Assembly (NCBI GenBank): GCA_030142985.1
Contig: CP125320.1
Coordinates: forward strand, 129,639-193,638
Length of the DNA: 64,000 nucleotides
Origin: Candidatus Ruthturnera sp. Tsphm01
GTDB taxonomy: Bacteria > Pseudomonadota > Gammaproteobacteria > PS1 > Pseudothioglobaceae
Direction: 5' to 3'
The position numbers and the translations under genes were made by a program. Shown piece after piece: positions 36,925 through 45,480 of the stretch. Under the pieces are notes generated by a model. That model did no database searches. It had not been told where the DNA came from and saw nothing but the letters and a program-made list of their open reading frames with translations. Every line of letters begins with the position of its first letter. Position 1 is the stretch's first letter.

Positions 36925-38269
36925 GCGTTTAGTGGCTCTAAGTATATCAACCCTTGCTATTATTCTAATGGCAAGGGTTTTTGCTAATAGTTTGGAAAGT
37001 TTATCAATCCATGCATTAAACCAATCTTTTACACAAGCTAAATCTGGTTTAAGTAACGATGAGATGGATGAGTTTATTTTGGGCAAGAGTTTTTTTCGCA
37101 TTCCTTGGGTTCAAGCGCCTTCTGCAACAACGGCACGCGATGGATTGGGACCGCTATTTAGTGCTAATACTTGTGTTAATTGTCATACAAAAAATGGTCG
37201 TGGAAAAGTGTTTAAAGCAAAAAACATAGTTGATAGGTCGCACGTAATACGCTTATCTGTACCGTCAAACGGTACTGATGAACATCAACGAATGATAGCT
37301 AAAATTGGATTTATTCCTGAGCCAAATTATGGCGCTCAAATTAGTATTAATGGCGTGCTAGGAGTGCCTTTTGAAGCCAAACCTTCAGTGTATTATTCAA
37401 CTAAAGATGTTCATTATCCTGATGGTTTTATTGTTACTTTACAGCAACCAATAATTAAGTTAAAAAATTTGGGTTATGGCGATTTATACCCTAATACAAT
37501 TGTCAGTGCTAGGATTGCACCAGCACTTGTGGGATTGGGCTTGTTAGAGCAAATTACTGATGCCCAAATTCTGGCCAATGAGGATATTAATGATATCAAT
37601 CATGATGGTATTTCTGGCAAAGCCAACAGGGTTTGGTCAAATCAAACCAAGCAAATGGAGGTTGGTCGCTATACTTGGAAAGCTTCTACGCCAACGGTAA
37701 AGCATCAATCAGCTAATGCCGCTATTAATGATATAGGTTTAACCAATCCCATTCATGAGCATCAGTCGTGCACGCCAATACAAGTTGAATGTATTAACGT
37801 CTCAGAAGGCTTCGATAAACATGAACTAACAGCACAAAGATTAAATGCCATGAATTATTATTTGACACATTTAAAGTTGCCAAAATCTATTATTACAGAG
37901 CATCAAGGGAAAAGATTATTCTCTGAAATTGGTTGCTCACAATGCCACGTTCCAAGTTACTCACTACCTGGCACTACTATATATCCATATAGTGATTTTC
38001 TATTACATGATATGGGAGGGGATTTGGCAGATGGTCGTTCAGAGTTTGATGCTTTGGGCAATGAATGGCGTACACCGCCATTATGGAGATTAGGCAGGGC
38101 TGCTTTAATACTAAAAGATAATAAGAATTTTTTGCATGATGGTCGTGCACGCAACCTTGAACAAGCAATTCTTTGGCATGGTGGTGAGGCTGATAAATCT
38201 AAAACTTTGTTTATGAATCTACCTATTAGTAGTAGGGGTAAAATATTGCAATTTTTGAATGAAATATAG
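36902..38269 (+). CDS. Di-heme c-type oxidoreductase, DUF1111 (thiol oxidoreductase-like)
   Basis: 455 residues from the ATG at 36902. Signal anchor (LVALSISTLAIILMARVFA). Two CxxCH heme sites: CVNCHTKNGRG (about residue 89) and CSQCHVPSY (about 343); also WVQAPSATTARDGLGPLF and GRARNLEQAILWHGGEA, typical of the DHOR/COG3488 family. These proteins are usually encoded between imelysin genes, as here. Probable periplasmic electron-transfer role in iron handling; the substrate is unknown. Confidence 0.87.
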   Translation: MRRKLNYKRLVALSISTLAIILMARVFANSLESLSIHALNQSFTQAKSGLSNDEMDEFILGKSFFRIPWVQAPSATTARDGLGPLFSANTCVNCHTKNGRGKVFKAKNIVDRSHVIRLSVPSNGTDEHQRMIAKIGFIPEPNYGAQISINGVLGVPFEAKPSVYYSTKDVHYPDGFIVTLQQPIIKLKNLGYGDLYPNTIVSARIAPALVGLGLLEQITDAQILANEDINDINHDGISGKANRVWSNQTKQMEVGRYTWKASTPTVKHQSANAAINDIGLTNPIHEHQSCTPIQVECINVSEGFDKHELTAQRLNAMNYYLTHLKLPKSIITEHQGKRLFSEIGCSQCHVPSYSLPGTTIYPYSDFLLHDMGGDLADGRSEFDALGNEWRTPPLWRLGRAALILKDNKNFLHDGRARNLEQAILWHGGEADKSKTLFMNLPISSRGKILQFLNEI

Positions 38270-38278
38270 GGAAAATTA

Positions 38279-39244
38279 ATGAGATACTTGATGGCGATTG
38301 TTTTTTTGGTTGTATCGATTGGTGTAAATGCAGTCGGCGAAAAGTTCTTTAACCAAGTTATTATTGCCAATGTCGTATCAGCTATTACAAATACTGAGTT
38401 ATTGATTGATAGCATTAATCAAGCTAATTCTACAAGTGCCAAAATGCAATTTGGCAACTTAGTTTCAAGTTGGAAAAAAGTTGAAACCACTTATTTACTG
38501 GGTGATTTAAATGAGGATTATTTAGACACACCAAGATATATTGATATATTTCATAATAATAATGAAGATATTAAATCTCAATTAGATTTAATTATTAATA
38601 GTGACGATGCATTGTCTAGTGCCATGTATAAGCATTCACACAAAACCATTAATGCCTTGGAATATATACTTTTTACAAAAAATTTACCCCATCAAAGAGT
38701 AAAAAATATGGCGTTAATGATTACCAAGTCAATCAAAAGTTATTTGTCTGAAATCTTAAATGGTTATAAGGCGCATCAGTCAAAATTTTTTGAAAGCGAG
38801 CAATATGCCAGTGCAATCTTACTAAACACTTTGGTTGGTGGTACTTATAAACTTAAAGAGTGGCGTGTTGGCGATGTGGCTGGCTTGAGTAAGAAATTTA
38901 AAAATAGACCAAATAATCATAGGGCAGAATACGCAATTAGTGGCAATAGCATGAATGCTATTAAAGCCATTCTTGCAACGCAAGCCCAGGTTATTAATTC
39001 ACCAGATTATCAAGATTTTGGCGATATTGCACGCCAATTTAAAGCAAGCAAAGAGATTAATCAGGCTATTAGTGCATTAAATGATTCTATTGTTAATGCG
39101 AGCAGTATGTCCGAGTTTGATTTTATTAATAACAAGGGTAAGCGCTTATATCAATCAACCAATAGGCTTATGAAATCTTATTACATTTCTTTAATGGACA
39201 GACTAGGATTTGTCTCCAAGGTGTTGGATGCTGATGGAGATTAA
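38279..39244 (+). CDS. Second imelysin-family protein
   Basis: 321 residues with a signal peptide (residues 1-19). Imelysin-like helical protein with WKKVETTYLLGD near residue 64 and HKTINALEYILF (about residues 120-131) at the place of the GxHxxE motif, where the His is replaced by a non-ligand. It matches the smaller COG3489-type partner found next to DHOR genes. Ten bp separate it from the DHOR gene; the hydroxylase gene overlaps its end. Confidence 0.8.
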   Translation: MRYLMAIVFLVVSIGVNAVGEKFFNQVIIANVVSAITNTELLIDSINQANSTSAKMQFGNLVSSWKKVETTYLLGDLNEDYLDTPRYIDIFHNNNEDIKSQLDLIINSDDALSSAMYKHSHKTINALEYILFTKNLPHQRVKNMALMITKSIKSYLSEILNGYKAHQSKFFESEQYASAILLNTLVGGTYKLKEWRVGDVAGLSKKFKNRPNNHRAEYAISGNSMNAIKAILATQAQVINSPDYQDFGDIARQFKASKEINQAISALNDSIVNASSMSEFDFINNKGKRLYQSTNRLMKSYYISLMDRLGFVSKVLDADGD

Positions 39245-40199
39245 TCCATTTGAGTACTTAATGAATCCCCACAAGCGAATTTATTGGATATTTTTGTTAA
39301 GTTCGCTGGTGGTTGCTTTTGTTTTTTTAAAGTGTCATCCAAAACAAAAACGTATTATCTTGTCAAAAAAATTGTGGCTACACCCCTCTAATTTATTGGA
39401 TTATGGTTATTTTATTTTTTTTATATTCTTTAAAGTAATGGTTATTTTGCCAATACTAATGAGTGCTAAAGAAGTGGCATTGTTTGTTAATATTACCTTG
39501 TTAGATCAATATGGTTTTGTGCGAATAGAGAGTTTTTCTTATATACAAATAATGGCATTATTTACACTTAGTGTGTTTATTTTAAGCGATTTTACTCGCT
39601 ACTGGTTGCATCGCTTATTGCACTTTGTGCCATGGTTGTGGGAATTTCATAAAGTACACCACAGTGCCAAAGTTTTAAATCCGTTGACGTTTTATCGAGT
39701 ACATCCTGTTGAATCTTTATTGTTTGGTTTGCGCTATTCTTTAAGTATTGGCTTGGTGGCAGGTGTTTTTATATTTTTATTTGGCAGTTTGGTGGGTATT
39801 TATGATATTTTAGGGGTTAATTTATTTGCTTTTATGTTTTCATTGTTAGGGTCTAATCTTAGGCATTCTCATATTAAGTTAGGTTTTGGCAATATAGTTG
39901 AGCGATTTTTAATTTCTCCGCTACAACATCAAATTCATCACTCCAAGAATCATGTTAATACCAATTTCGGTGGTTTTTTATCAACTTGGGATTATTTATT
40001 TGGCACATTAACCCTTTCAAAAAATACAACTAATATTAAATTTGGCTTAGAAAAGATGCAGATGAAAAACTTCCAAAACTTGTATGGTTTGTTATTTTCC
40101 CCTTTTATTGCTATTTATAACCAAATAAAAGACAAGAATTTTATGCTTTATTTTGTAACAATGTGTAAACTTCAAAGACTAAAAAGAGAACAACAATGA
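39228..40199 (+). CDS. Sterol desaturase/fatty acid hydroxylase superfamily protein
   Basis: 323 residues from the ATG at 39228 (AAGG 6 bp upstream); ATG 39234 is possible. About five membrane helices and the histidine clusters of the di-iron family: RYWLHRLLH, HKVHHS (both near residues 130-150) and HQIHHSKNHVNTNFG (about 240). Members hydroxylate or desaturate lipids. Its place between imelysin and multicopper oxidase genes, overlapping both, is unexpected and suggests a role tied to iron or to the membrane in which the system works. Confidence 0.85.
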   Translation: MLMEINPFEYLMNPHKRIYWIFLLSSLVVAFVFLKCHPKQKRIILSKKLWLHPSNLLDYGYFIFFIFFKVMVILPILMSAKEVALFVNITLLDQYGFVRIESFSYIQIMALFTLSVFILSDFTRYWLHRLLHFVPWLWEFHKVHHSAKVLNPLTFYRVHPVESLLFGLRYSLSIGLVAGVFIFLFGSLVGIYDILGVNLFAFMFSLLGSNLRHSHIKLGFGNIVERFLISPLQHQIHHSKNHVNTNFGGFLSTWDYLFGTLTLSKNTTNIKFGLEKMQMKNFQNLYGLLFSPFIAIYNQIKDKNFMLYFVTMCKLQRLKREQQ

Positions 40200-41893
40200 A
40201 ACGTAGAGATTTTATTAAAACCTCTGTATTAGCTAGCAGTGCTTTGGCGATAGGCTGTGGTGACAAAAAGACCAACAAATTAACCCTATCTAGCTATGCA
40301 GATAGAACTTTTGTTGTGCCACCACTCATTGAGCCTGAAATTATTAATGGTAAAAAAATCTTTAAATTTTCAATCAATCACAACACAACAGAAATTTTTA
40401 AAGGCAAATTAACGCGCGTATTAGGCTATGGCGATAGCCTTCTAGGTCCAACTATTCGGGTGGATAACACAGATGATGTGGGTTTTGAAATAACCAATCA
40501 TTTGTCAGTCAACACCACCACACATTTTCATGGATTGCATTTGCCAGCCAAAGAAGATGGTGGTCCGTATCAAATTATTCCACCTAATAAAACATGGAAA
40601 CCTAGTTGGCGTATTAATCAGTTAGCCTCAACCCAATGGTATCACCCACATCTTGAAGGTTATACGGGCGAGCAAGTGTATAAAGGCATGGCAGGTTTTT
40701 TCCTAATTAATGATGAAATTTCTAAATCATTAGACATTCCTAAAACCTATGGTGTTGATGATCTACCCATGGTGATTCAAGATAGGCGGTTTGATGAAAA
40801 TGCCCAATTTCTTTATTTAAATAAGGGAGATTTTGATAAATCTGGCGGCATGAAGGGCTATACAATCTTGGTGAATGGTAGACCTATACCTATTTTAAAT
40901 GCACCTGCTCAAGTTATTAGATTGAGAATACTCAATGGCTCTAACGCAAGAATTTATAATTTAGGTTTTGAAGGCGACATTCAGTTTTATCAAATTGCCA
41001 GTGATGGTGGTTTTTTAGAAAAACCAGTGCCACTAACTAGAGTGTTATTAGGCCCTGCAGAACGTGCGGAAATTTTGCTTGATTTGGGTAAAAGTAAAGG
41101 AAAAACCTTACTACTAAAAAGTTTTAGTGCTGAATATTATGATAAACAAAAGCTTAATGGACACCAGTTTGGTGGGCCGTTTAAAGTGGGTGGCACAGGT
41201 CGCCTGTCGCATTCAGTAGATGCATTAGACAAAGTCAATTTTGATATTATGAGTATTCATATTAGTCAACTAACTAGCACCAATGCCGTTAAAAAAATTC
41301 CTAGTAAACTCACCAAAATAATCCGATTAAAAACATCAGATGCCGTTAAAACTAGGCATTTTGGACTAACAGTCATGAGTGGTTTTAGAATCAACAGGCG
41401 AGTGTTTACTTCCATGTTTAAAACCATTAACGGTATTGCACTTGAAGGCGAACATATGTTGCATTTAATTAACGGTATGCAAATGGACATGAGTGTGATT
41501 AATGAAGTGGTTAAAAAAGGTGATGTTGAAATTTGGCGAATTACCAATGGTGCGCATACCACACATCCTTTTCATATTCATGATATTCAGTTTCAAATTC
41601 TTGATAGAGAACAAGGCGATGGCTCGGACCCAACACCACCTAATGAAAATGAACGTGGCTGGAAAGACACTGTACTACTCATGCCAGAAGAAACCGTGCG
41701 AGTGATTGCTAAATTTGACCACTACGCCGATACTCAATATCCTTATATGTACCATTGCCACATATTAGAACATGAGGATGCGGGCATGATGGGGCAATTT
41801 TTGGTAGTAGAGCCAGAGGATTTTGACACGGTCATGGTTGATATTGATAACAATAAAAGAATACCGTTAAAGTCTTTTTGCAAGGTTGGTTAA
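40196..41893 (+). CDS. Tat-secreted multicopper oxidase (ferroxidase-like)
   Basis: 565 residues. Twin-arginine signal MKRRDFIKTSVLASSALAIG with a Cys right after, so possibly a lipoprotein. All four copper motifs are present: HFHGLHLP (about 109), QWYHPHLEGYTGEQVYKG (about 146), HPFHIHDIQF (about 456) and YHCHILEHEDAGMM (about 518). Related to CueO/SufI-like laccases and ferroxidases. Directly before a ferric ABC transporter, ferroxidase activity is the best guess; copper detoxification is the alternative. Overlaps the hydroxylase gene by 4 bp. Confidence 0.88.
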   Translation: MKRRDFIKTSVLASSALAIGCGDKKTNKLTLSSYADRTFVVPPLIEPEIINGKKIFKFSINHNTTEIFKGKLTRVLGYGDSLLGPTIRVDNTDDVGFEITNHLSVNTTTHFHGLHLPAKEDGGPYQIIPPNKTWKPSWRINQLASTQWYHPHLEGYTGEQVYKGMAGFFLINDEISKSLDIPKTYGVDDLPMVIQDRRFDENAQFLYLNKGDFDKSGGMKGYTILVNGRPIPILNAPAQVIRLRILNGSNARIYNLGFEGDIQFYQIASDGGFLEKPVPLTRVLLGPAERAEILLDLGKSKGKTLLLKSFSAEYYDKQKLNGHQFGGPFKVGGTGRLSHSVDALDKVNFDIMSIHISQLTSTNAVKKIPSKLTKIIRLKTSDAVKTRHFGLTVMSGFRINRRVFTSMFKTINGIALEGEHMLHLINGMQMDMSVINEVVKKGDVEIWRITNGAHTTHPFHIHDIQFQILDREQGDGSDPTPPNENERGWKDTVLLMPEETVRVIAKFDHYADTQYPYMYHCHILEHEDAGMMGQFLVVEPEDFDTVMVDIDNNKRIPLKSFCKVG

Positions 41894-41919
41894 TCATGGC
41901 ATTCTTTTTAGTTATCTTA

Positions 41920-41938
41920 TATAATGATGCGAATCATT
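41920..41938 (+). promoter_or_regulatory. Candidate promoter with Fur-type operator before fbpC
   Basis: A perfect TATAAT (41920-41925) overlaps an inverted repeat AATGAT-GCGA-ATCATT (41923-41938), which resembles the two halves of the Fur box (AATGAT/ATCATT) but with a longer centre. A clear -35 is not seen. fbpC begins 18 bp later. Iron repression by Fur is inferred. Confidence 0.5.
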
Positions 41939-41955
41939 CTTATTTTTATTATTAA

Positions 41956-42606
41956 ATGCTATCAGTTAACGATTTATCAATTGCTTATCAAGCCAATAAA
42001 GTTTTAAATGAATTTGATTTAAGCCTTACTACAGGTGATATTTTTGCATTAACAGGTGATAGTGGTAGTGGAAAAAGTTCAGCACTTAGATTTATCGCTG
42101 GTCTTGATGAAGTGCAAAATGGGCAAGTGGTTTTAGATGGCAAGCAATTATCCAGCAATGGCGTACATAATGTAGCACCAGAATTAAGAGAAATAGGCAT
42201 GGTGTTTCAAGATTATGCGCTATTCCCGCATATGAATGTTAAAAAAAACATTGCTTTTGGTATTCACCATTTATCAAACAGTGAACAAAAAGTAAGGGTT
42301 GAAGAATTGCTTTTGATGATTGGCTTAGAGGGTATCGAGAAAAAATATCCACACCAACTTTCAGGTGGCGAGCAACAGCGTGTTGCCTTGGTTCGTGCAT
42401 TAGCGCCCTCACCAAAATTATTATTACTGGATGAGCCGTTTTCTAGTTTAGATAAGAACCATCAAGAGCAGCTAGTATTGCAGGTTAGAGGTATTTTAAA
42501 AAAAACCAACGTCACTTCAATTTTAGTAACACATGACAAACATGAGGCGACTATTTTTGCTGACAAAGTAGGGGTGATTGAGAATAAGCAGTTGACTATT
42601 AATTAA
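41956..42606 (+). CDS. fbpC: Ferric iron ABC transporter ATP-binding protein (FbpC-like)
   Basis: 216 residues. Walker A GDSGSGKSSALR (about 35-46), Q-loop VFQDYALFPHM, signature LSGGEQQRVALVRAL, Walker B LLLLDEPFSSLD and switch His VTHDKHEA. FbpC proteins are usually about 350 residues with a C-terminal regulatory domain; this one stops after the nucleotide-binding domain. It lies with FbpA and FbpB, which supports ferric uptake. Confidence 0.87.
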   Translation: MLSVNDLSIAYQANKVLNEFDLSLTTGDIFALTGDSGSGKSSALRFIAGLDEVQNGQVVLDGKQLSSNGVHNVAPELREIGMVFQDYALFPHMNVKKNIAFGIHHLSNSEQKVRVEELLLMIGLEGIEKKYPHQLSGGEQQRVALVRALAPSPKLLLLDEPFSSLDKNHQEQLVLQVRGILKKTNVTSILVTHDKHEATIFADKVGVIENKQLTIN

Positions 42607-42661
42607 TAATAGGCATTAATTATATAACTTGGCAAGTTTTTCATAAGGAGAAAAATAAAAA

Positions 42662-43681
42662 ATGAATATAAAAACATGGGTGTCATCAACATTGGTAATT
42701 TTGGCACTGTTAGTAACTAGTGTTGATATGGCTCAAGCAAAAAGTGAAGACTTAGTCACTGTATACAGCTCTAGAAAAGAGCACTTAATTAAGCCATTAT
42801 TTGAGTCTTTTACAAAAGACACGGGTATTAAAGTTATGTATTTAACAGGCAAAGGCGGTGCATTGATTGAGCGTTTGAAATTGGAAGGTGAAAACACTAA
42901 AGCTGATATGTTTATGACTGTAGATGCGGGCAATCTTTGGTATGCAGCCACGCAAGACTTGTTTCAAGCAGTACAAACTCAAACATTAAAAAGCAATATT
43001 CCAAGCTATCTGAGAGACCCTAAAGGCTTATGGACAGGTTTATCAGTGCGTGCAAGAACTATTGTTTATAGTACCGAACGTGTTAATCTAGCTGACTTAT
43101 CTACTTATGAGAATTTAGCAGATGCTAAATGGTCAGGTAAGTTGTGCTTAAGAACCAGCAAAAAGATTTATACCAAATCATTGGTGGCATCGATGATTTA
43201 TCATCAAGGCAAAAATAAAGTGGGTGATATTATTAGCGGTTGGGTGAATAATTTGGCAGCCACGCCCAACGCCAAAGATTCTCATATTATGAATGCAATT
43301 GTTTCAGGTCAATGTGATGTTGGACTGATAAATACTTATTATTTTGCTCGTTTAATCGCTAAAAATCCTAATGTGCCATTGAAGTTATTTTGGGCAAATC
43401 AGGATACCACGGGTGTACATGTGAATGTATCAGGTGCTGGTGTGACGAAATATGCCGACAATGCCAAGGGTGCTATTAAGTTATTAGAATGGCTGTCAAG
43501 CGCTAAAGCGCAAGCCATTTACGCATCGCTTAATAAAGAATATCCAGCCAATCAAAATGTTGCTCCGGATAAGATTGTATCAAGTTGGGGTTCGTTCAAG
43601 CAAGATAAGATGAATTTAGCGCAAACAGGTGTATTGCAAGCCGATGCAGTGAAGCTTATGCAAACAAAGGGCTACCGCTAA
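42662..43681 (+). CDS. fbpA: Periplasmic ferric-binding protein (FbpA-like)
   Basis: 339 residues with a signal peptide cleaved near AQAKSED. Mature start VTVYSSRKEHLIKPLFESF is typical of FbpA/FutA, as are LTGKGGALIERLKLEG, LSVRARTIVYS, and INTYYFARLIAKNP with the paired Tyr that bind Fe(III). AAGGAG lies upstream of the ATG. A stem-loop after the stop separates it from the permease gene and may stabilise its message. Confidence 0.92.
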   Translation: MNIKTWVSSTLVILALLVTSVDMAQAKSEDLVTVYSSRKEHLIKPLFESFTKDTGIKVMYLTGKGGALIERLKLEGENTKADMFMTVDAGNLWYAATQDLFQAVQTQTLKSNIPSYLRDPKGLWTGLSVRARTIVYSTERVNLADLSTYENLADAKWSGKLCLRTSKKIYTKSLVASMIYHQGKNKVGDIISGWVNNLAATPNAKDSHIMNAIVSGQCDVGLINTYYFARLIAKNPNVPLKLFWANQDTTGVHVNVSGAGVTKYADNAKGAIKLLEWLSSAKAQAIYASLNKEYPANQNVAPDKIVSSWGSFKQDKMNLAQTGVLQADAVKLMQTKGYR

Positions 43682-43700
43682 GTTTTTATTTTGGTAGCAA

Positions 43701-43731
43701 AAAACCCAAAGCTTGAAAAGTCTTGGGTTTT
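43701..43731 (+). terminator. Stem-loop between fbpA and fbpB
   Basis: AAAACCCAA (43701-43709) pairs with TTGGGTTTT (43723-43731). It has the form of an intrinsic terminator with a short T-run, lying 20 bp after fbpA. In transporter operons such hairpins commonly cause partial termination or protect the binding-protein mRNA. Confidence 0.75.
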
Positions 43732-43775
43732 CTGTTTTGAAATAGCATTAGTAGAAATTAAAAAAAAGAAGTATT

Positions 43776-45383
43776 TTGGAAAAAAATTGTCTTAAATCAA
43801 AAATTTTGATTAGCATGTTGGCGTTGTTGGTTGCCATGCCAATTTTTGTTGTGGCTTTATCGTGGTTGTTTCCAGAACGTGAATTGTGGGCGCATTTTTC
43901 CACTGTTCTATTGCCAAATTTAATCAGTGCTACTGTGGTTTTACTCATTGGTGTAGGGTTAGGTGTTACGCTTCTGGGTACAGTTTTGGCATATTTAGTG
44001 GTGATGGTGGAATTTCCTGGTAGACGATGGCTAGAGTGGGCGTTGTTTTTGCCTTTTGCCATTCCTGCGTACGTACTGGCTTTTGTATATTTAGGTGTGT
44101 TTGATTATTCTGGCTATGCGCAAGTGTGGATGCGTGAAGTGTTGGGCTTGCCAGGATTTGATATCCGCACTGGGTCGTGGGCGATTATTATTACTTTTGT
44201 ATTGGTATTTTACCCTTATGTATACATGATGGCACGTGCCTCATTTAAGCGCCAAAAAATTAATATAATTGAAGCTAGTCAATTGTTAGGCGCTAGTCCT
44301 TTACGTGTGTTTTTTAAAATATCTCTACCCATGGCGCGACCAGCTGTTGCTGCTGGGTTGTTAGTAACGCTAATGGAAACATTGGCTGATTTTGGCGTGG
44401 TTAGTTTGTTTAATTTTGATACTTTTACCACGGCAATTTATTCGGCTTGGGGTGATTTTCGCTCCATTGAAGTGGCAGCACAATTGGCGTCATTATTAGT
44501 ATTAGTGGCATTTTTCTTGATTTATTTTGAAAAAAAAGCGCGCGGTCAAGCAAAATATTATTCAAATGACGTGACCAATAAAAAACCTTATCGCGCTTTA
44601 GGTGTTGTTGGCTGGCTGGTTAGTTTGTTTGTATTTGGTGTATTTATGCTTTCTTTTGCTATGCCCATGTTGCAATTAATCATTTGGGGTTGGGCATCTG
44701 CAAGTAAGGAGTGGAGTGTCAAGTATGTTGATTTGATTATTTCAACTTCAGTTCTAACTATATCAGCGGCTTTAATAACAGTTAGTATTGCTACTGTATT
44801 GGCATTACCCAGTCGTTGTAAAAAGAATAGCCCTTGGTTTAAAGGTGTAATTAACATAGCAACGCTAGGTTATGCATTGCCAGGCTCAATTATGGCTGTT
44901 GGGCTATTATATGGCATTAATCAAGTGTCAAAAATCAGTGTATATTTTGGCGGTCAAAACATTAATCATATTATTTTTGGCTCCATTGCTTTATTGTTAT
45001 TTGCTTATGTATCTCGTTTTATGGCGATTGGCTATAGTTCAATTAAAGCTAGCGCTGAGCAAATCAAACCCATGTTTACCCAAAGCGCACGTCTGCTTGG
45101 CGCATCACGCTTACGGCTTATTCGGCAAATATATTTACCTATGATGACTCCAGGTATTTTGGCAGGTGGTTTGTTGGTTGCTGTTGATGTGATGAAAGAA
45201 TTACCAGCCACCTATTTATTACGCCCGTTTGGCTGGGACACATTGGCAGTTCAGGTGTATGAACTAAGTGCTGAAGGTTTATTTGAACGTGCCGCTATAC
45301 CAGCACTTATAATGGTATTATTTGGTGCGGTATTAATGTTTATATTTCAGTTGTTGGATAAGACATCTTCAAAAAACCTTTAA
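43776..45383 (+). CDS. fbpB: Ferric iron ABC transporter permease (FbpB-like)
   Basis: 535 residues, about twelve membrane helices, two fused permease halves. EAA-loop sequences: EASQLLGASPLRVFFKISLPMA (trimmed core ASQLLGASP) near residue 170 and SARLLGASRLRLIRQIYLP near 440. Start TTG at 43776 (MEKNCLKSK); the next ATG, 43815, would begin inside the first helix. The fused form is typical of FbpB/FutB-type iron importers. Confidence 0.88.
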   Translation: MEKNCLKSKILISMLALLVAMPIFVVALSWLFPERELWAHFSTVLLPNLISATVVLLIGVGLGVTLLGTVLAYLVVMVEFPGRRWLEWALFLPFAIPAYVLAFVYLGVFDYSGYAQVWMREVLGLPGFDIRTGSWAIIITFVLVFYPYVYMMARASFKRQKINIIEASQLLGASPLRVFFKISLPMARPAVAAGLLVTLMETLADFGVVSLFNFDTFTTAIYSAWGDFRSIEVAAQLASLLVLVAFFLIYFEKKARGQAKYYSNDVTNKKPYRALGVVGWLVSLFVFGVFMLSFAMPMLQLIIWGWASASKEWSVKYVDLIISTSVLTISAALITVSIATVLALPSRCKKNSPWFKGVINIATLGYALPGSIMAVGLLYGINQVSKISVYFGGQNINHIIFGSIALLLFAYVSRFMAIGYSSIKASAEQIKPMFTQSARLLGASRLRLIRQIYLPMMTPGILAGGLLVAVDVMKELPATYLLRPFGWDTLAVQVYELSAEGLFERAAIPALIMVLFGAVLMFIFQLLDKTSSKNL

Positions 45384-45480
45384 AACAAAGTTATAAATAA
45401 TAATTCATGATGCTATTTGCCTATACATTTATAATAGCATTCAAAAAACAAGTCTTAATTGGATAAAATTTCTATACGAC

